Origin: a virus
Virus record (IMG/VR): IMGVR_UViG_3300044691_000352
Coordinates: 1-31,561 of that record
Strand: one strand, 5' to 3'
DNA: 31,561 nucleotides
Part shown: positions 29,325 to 31,561 of the stretch, piece by piece
How the letters are laid out: every line of letters starts with the position of its first letter
How positions within the stretch are numbered: position 1 is the stretch's first letter
Notes under the pieces: model-generated
The model's input: only the letters and a program-made list of their open reading frames with translations
Told to the model about the DNA's origin: nothing
Databases searched by the model: none
Made by a program: the position numbers and the translations under genes

Positions 29325-30699
29325 TGGCCTCCTTTATTGCTCGCGCCCTGAATGCTTGCTCCTCTTCGGTCAGCTCAGTTTCAGGTGTTTCATAGCCTTC
29401 GGCTGGGCCTTGGAACTTGTATCTAAGTGCATCGCAGGCGTGATCCTCGGCCTTCGTATCAAGATCCTCGGGCTTCAATTTATCGTGGACCATGGCTGGC
29501 AGTGTGCGGACAAGATTGACGCAATTAGAGAAGACGCGAAGTCGAGGCGGATTACCTCCTGCTCCAACTGAGAGCGCCGTGCGCACCATGTTCCATCCTG
29601 CAACACGTGATCCTGGCCCTTTAGCACTAGGAGCATTGAGTACGCCGCACTTCCTGAACTGTTCAGCAATGGATTCCGCCCTTCCAGTTACGTCCCAGCA
29701 TGCGCTATCAAGGATGCCGATGCGCTCAATGTTCTTTCCCTGCTCCCATTCCAGAATCTTCGAGGCCTGCTCGGCTACCTTCATCCCGGCGCCGTAGACC
29801 TCGCCGATCACATACGAATAGCCTTCAGGGTCGGTTGCGGTCCACAGATGAGCGCATGGAGCAGCTTCTCCCCAGTCTGACGACCTCTCGATGCGCCAGT
29901 GCCACGGAATAGCGAATGGCTCTACGACGTGCCAGGGCTTACCGTCCTTCTCTTTGCGCCATTCCTTGAAATACTGACCGGCGAAGATGTCCCAACTACC
30001 CTCCGCATAAGCCTTCCTCATCTCCTCCGGGAGGCTTAGGAGCTGTGCGTAATAGGCGGGGTCGAGGTGCGGGTTGTCTTGGGCCTTGGCCGGGACATAG
30101 GCAAACTGGTCAGCCATCGCCAGCATCTCGCGGGGAAAGTCACGGTCAATCCACAGTTTCTTGACCCAAGCATGACCGATACCGCCTGGATTTGCAGCGG
30201 CAACGAAGTGCATGTCAGCGCTGGGAATTCCCGGCCATCTGATGCGTTTACGGAGCTCGTGGAATATAATCTCTGGATTTTCAGTTAGTTCCTCGATTGC
30301 TATTCCTGCGAACTCGGCCGAGTTGTATTTGCTCGGGTTGTCTAGGTTTCTGAGTGCTACCGTCCCGCTGCCAAGTTCAGGCGTCAAAGTCAGGTTGAAG
30401 CCGTCCGTCTGCGTCTTCTGAATCTTCCCGATGTGCGCCGGGATCTCAAATACCATCTTGCTAATCTGCCGGTCCAGCAGCGTGGGATAGTCCATCGAGA
30501 ACAGCCCGAGGCGGACGCCTCTTACCCCATAAACAGCGAATATCCTGATGCACTCCCTGATACACCACCAGCGCAGGAAATAGCTCTTGCCGCCGCCCAT
30601 CGCTCCTCCGTAGAGGAGGAACTGTGATGTCAGCGTGGCAGCAAAGGCCTCGCGTTGACGTTCAGTAGGGTTGATGGTGGCGGCAAGATCGAGAATCAA
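29311..30699 (-). CDS. terL: Terminase large subunit
   Basis: A 462-residue packaging motor and nuclease. Residues 31-39 are the Walker A loop (GGAMGGGKS), 133-137 Walker B (IAIEE), and about 166-173 the ATPase coupling segment (VAAANPGG). The nuclease half has acidic residues at D275 (SSDWGEAAP), D331 (IGILDSACW) and D419/D423 (EDHACDALRY), as in RNase H-like TerL nucleases. The start I prefer is TTG at 30699, whose TTGA overlaps the small-subunit stop. A GTG at 30786 would add 29 charged residues and has no RBS; neither start has a strong one. The C-terminus overlaps the Cys-rich gene. Confidence 0.9.
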   Translation of the reverse strand: MILDLAATINPTERQREAFAATLTSQFLLYGGAMGGGKSYFLRWWCIRECIRIFAVYGVRGVRLGLFSMDYPTLLDRQISKMVFEIPAHIGKIQKTQTDGFNLTLTPELGSGTVALRNLDNPSKYNSAEFAGIAIEELTENPEIIFHELRKRIRWPGIPSADMHFVAAANPGGIGHAWVKKLWIDRDFPREMLAMADQFAYVPAKAQDNPHLDPAYYAQLLSLPEEMRKAYAEGSWDIFAGQYFKEWRKEKDGKPWHVVEPFAIPWHWRIERSSDWGEAAPCAHLWTATDPEGYSYVIGEVYGAGMKVAEQASKILEWEQGKNIERIGILDSACWDVTGRAESIAEQFRKCGVLNAPSAKGPGSRVAGWNMVRTALSVGAGGNPPRLRVFSNCVNLVRTLPAMVHDKLKPEDLDTKAEDHACDALRYKFQGPAEGYETPETELTEEEQAFRARAIKEANASM

Positions 30700-30956
30700 A
30701 GATTGACGATGATCTGAGCGATCGATTCGCCTTTGCTCGTCATATCTACTGCCTGTGCGGGCTTGCCAAATGCCCGATTGTTCCACTCAATGAAGGCCTT
30801 GAAAGCCAACTCATCATCTTCATGGGCGAGGAATTTGCGCCATCGATTCTTTTCCTGCTCTTCGGAGAGCAATCCGAGCGCTGCGCTTTTACGCAAGAGA
30901 TTGACTTTATTAGGCTTTCTCCCAGCCCCTGGAGTCTTGCCACCCTTACCCGCCAT
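30696..30956 (-). CDS. Terminase small subunit-like DNA-binding protein
   Basis: An 86-residue basic protein. The N-terminus MAGKGGKTPGAGRKPNKVNL is the 'GAGRKP' leader common to terminase small subunits. It is followed by helices (LGLLSEEQEKNRWRKFLAHE, LAFKAFIEWNNRAFGKPAQA) in which 'RAxGKPxQ' is a frequent TerS ending. It would recognise the packaging site and hand DNA to the large subunit, whose start overlaps its stop. The ATG at 30956 is used; a longer frame to 31004 starts inside the previous gene. Confidence 0.65.
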   Translation of the reverse strand: MAGKGGKTPGAGRKPNKVNLLRKSAALGLLSEEQEKNRWRKFLAHEDDELAFKAFIEWNNRAFGKPAQAVDMTSKGESIAQIIVNL

Positions 30957-31107
30957 GATTGATTTCCATTGATTTCGCGGGCTCGATAAGGCCCAGACGG
31001 ACATACAGGTCCTTGTGATCTTCTGCTATCTGGTGGGGTTGGAGGCGAACCTTGCCCAGCATCCCAAATATCACCTTGTTCCGTTCGTCCCGCTCCTGAT
31101 CTGTCAT
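30946..31107 (-). CDS. 53-residue protein upstream of the small terminase
   Basis: A short gene with a strong GGGGAG ribosome-binding site 5 nt before ATG 31107. The product (MTDQERDERNKVIFGMLGKV, then LQPHQIAEDHKDLYVRLGLI) is a compact acidic helical protein, and its stop overlaps the terminase start by 11 nt, implying coupling. No family recognised. Confidence 0.55.
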   Translation of the reverse strand: MTDQERDERNKVIFGMLGKVRLQPHQIAEDHKDLYVRLGLIEPAKSMEINHGG

Positions 31108-31170
31108 TTCTCTCCCCAATCATTCGTGAGCATTGAATCAAGTCCAGCGCCCATCCGATTCAGACTTTTA

Positions 31171-31431
31171 TTACTTCACCACCAGCGTATAGCCGCCTTC
31201 GAATGCCTTTGCGGGCGAGAAGGAATGATAGCCGTCCGGGTAGACAATGTAATACCACCCCGCTTGCGGCTCGGGGCGCTTATCAATGTCAGACATGAGG
31301 GGCGCATAATGCTTGTCCTCGAAATGGAGGAGTACGGTCCTGCGCTCCAGCGTGAGATGCTCGACTGATTCAATCTTGAGAGCCCAGACCTTCTTGTGGC
31401 TCACATACTGCGGCATTTCCATTTCGCCCAT
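31171..31431 (-). CDS. Widespread small phage protein (MPQYxSHKKVWALKI type)
   Basis: An 86-residue protein. The phrases MPQYVSHKKVWALKIESVEH and GWYYIVYPDGYHSFSPAKAF are characteristic of a common but uncharacterised phage and prophage protein family that I know only as hypothetical. GAGGT lies 6 nt before the ATG at 31431. About 60 nt downstream is the 53-residue gene. It is probably an early- or middle-region accessory protein; the fold and role are unknown. Confidence 0.7.
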   Translation of the reverse strand: MGEMEMPQYVSHKKVWALKIESVEHLTLERRTVLLHFEDKHYAPLMSDIDKRPEPQAGWYYIVYPDGYHSFSPAKAFEGGYTLVVK

Positions 31432-31434
31432 TTG

Positions 31435-31561
31435 TTACCTCATGTGATACGACAGATACCAGCCAACCAACACCACCGCAGCCGCTACGACTCCCGATCC
31501 CCACGCGATCTTGTTTCCAAGCCCTTTGACCTCTTGGGAGAGCTGATTCACTGCTCCAGGC
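31435..31561 (-). CDS. Partial protein ending in a membrane segment
   Basis: The visible C-terminus (41 codons, start outside the window) is a short amphipathic helix (AVNQLSQEVKGLGNKIAWG) followed by one membrane span (GVVAAAVVLVGWYL) and SYHMR. This layout resembles small XhlA-like or holin-like phage membrane proteins, but too little is visible to decide. Its stop lies 3 nt before the next start. Confidence 0.5.
   Translation of the reverse strand, partial: PGAVNQLSQEVKGLGNKIAWGSGVVAAAVVLVGWYLSYHMR

Noticed and set aside
30700-30786. GTG start for the large terminase at 30786
   Set aside because: It would run 87 nt inside the small subunit gene without an RBS, and the added residues are unlike the usual terminase N-terminus; the TTGA junction at 30699 fits better, although its own RBS is also poor.
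31108-31170. A 16-residue ORF ending at the start of the 53-residue gene
   Set aside because: Too short to support; it has an ATGA junction but no motif or comparison to judge it. Otherwise this 63-nt stretch shows nothing.

Overview
The window looks like part of the genome of a temperate, short-tailed (podovirus-type) phage. The late genes run right to left on the minus strand. In transcription order they read: small terminase, large terminase, small head-associated genes, a secreted-type fibre, a P22-type portal, decoration-like proteins, scaffold, major capsid protein, two unknown genes, head-tail adaptor, a beta-propeller-like nozzle protein, a FN3 fibre/host-specificity protein, a degenerate GNAT-like protein, three internal/ejection-type proteins, three more fibre-like proteins and a T4-type lysozyme. 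There is no tape-measure, tube or sheath gene, which fits a podovirus. The host is probably a soil bacterium, perhaps an acidobacterium. This rests only on remembered resemblance of the beta-helix fibre, the integrase and the 7-TM protein to acidobacterial sequences, not on a search.

Layout. 1-1114: leftward early genes, including a LexA-type winged-helix protein. 1115-1226: a divergent control region. 1227-2508: rightward excisionase-like gene and tyrosine integrase. 2467-2723: an attachment region made of a 50-nt 3' piece of tRNA-Thr(CGT) flanked by near-identical direct repeats. Phage-like genes lie on both sides of the tRNA piece, so it reads as attP of unintegrated phage DNA rather than a prophage boundary. 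2783-5084: an RHH regulator with 10-bp tandem repeats upstream, then a rightward cassette of small secreted and membrane proteins. 5074-31561: the leftward late region, interrupted by two rightward insertions, a tiny membrane ORF (9561-9695) and a methyltransferase (25397-26140).

How the genes work together. TerS and TerL package DNA through the portal into a scaffolded capsid. The adaptor and nozzle close the vertex, and the proline/alanine-rich proteins downstream probably enter the cell with the DNA. Most late genes touch or overlap by 1-14 nt (TAATG, ATGA, GTGA and TTGA junctions), so translation is probably coupled. A strong UUCG-loop terminator sits just after the capsid gene, and a hairpin masks the capsid ribosome-binding site, so capsid output is probably set separately from its neighbours.

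Most unusual features. (1) Fibre-like proteins carry cleavable Sec signal peptides and even numbers of cysteines (14, 8, 2 and 14), while neighbouring internal virion proteins have none. This suggests part of the adhesion apparatus is exported and disulphide-bonded. (2) The FN3 fibre protein ends in a very short Hint/intein-like module, from CVEEGTIV to a terminal HN-Ser. (3) Several rightward genes have promoters placed for leaderless mRNAs, or hairpins over their ribosome-binding sites.
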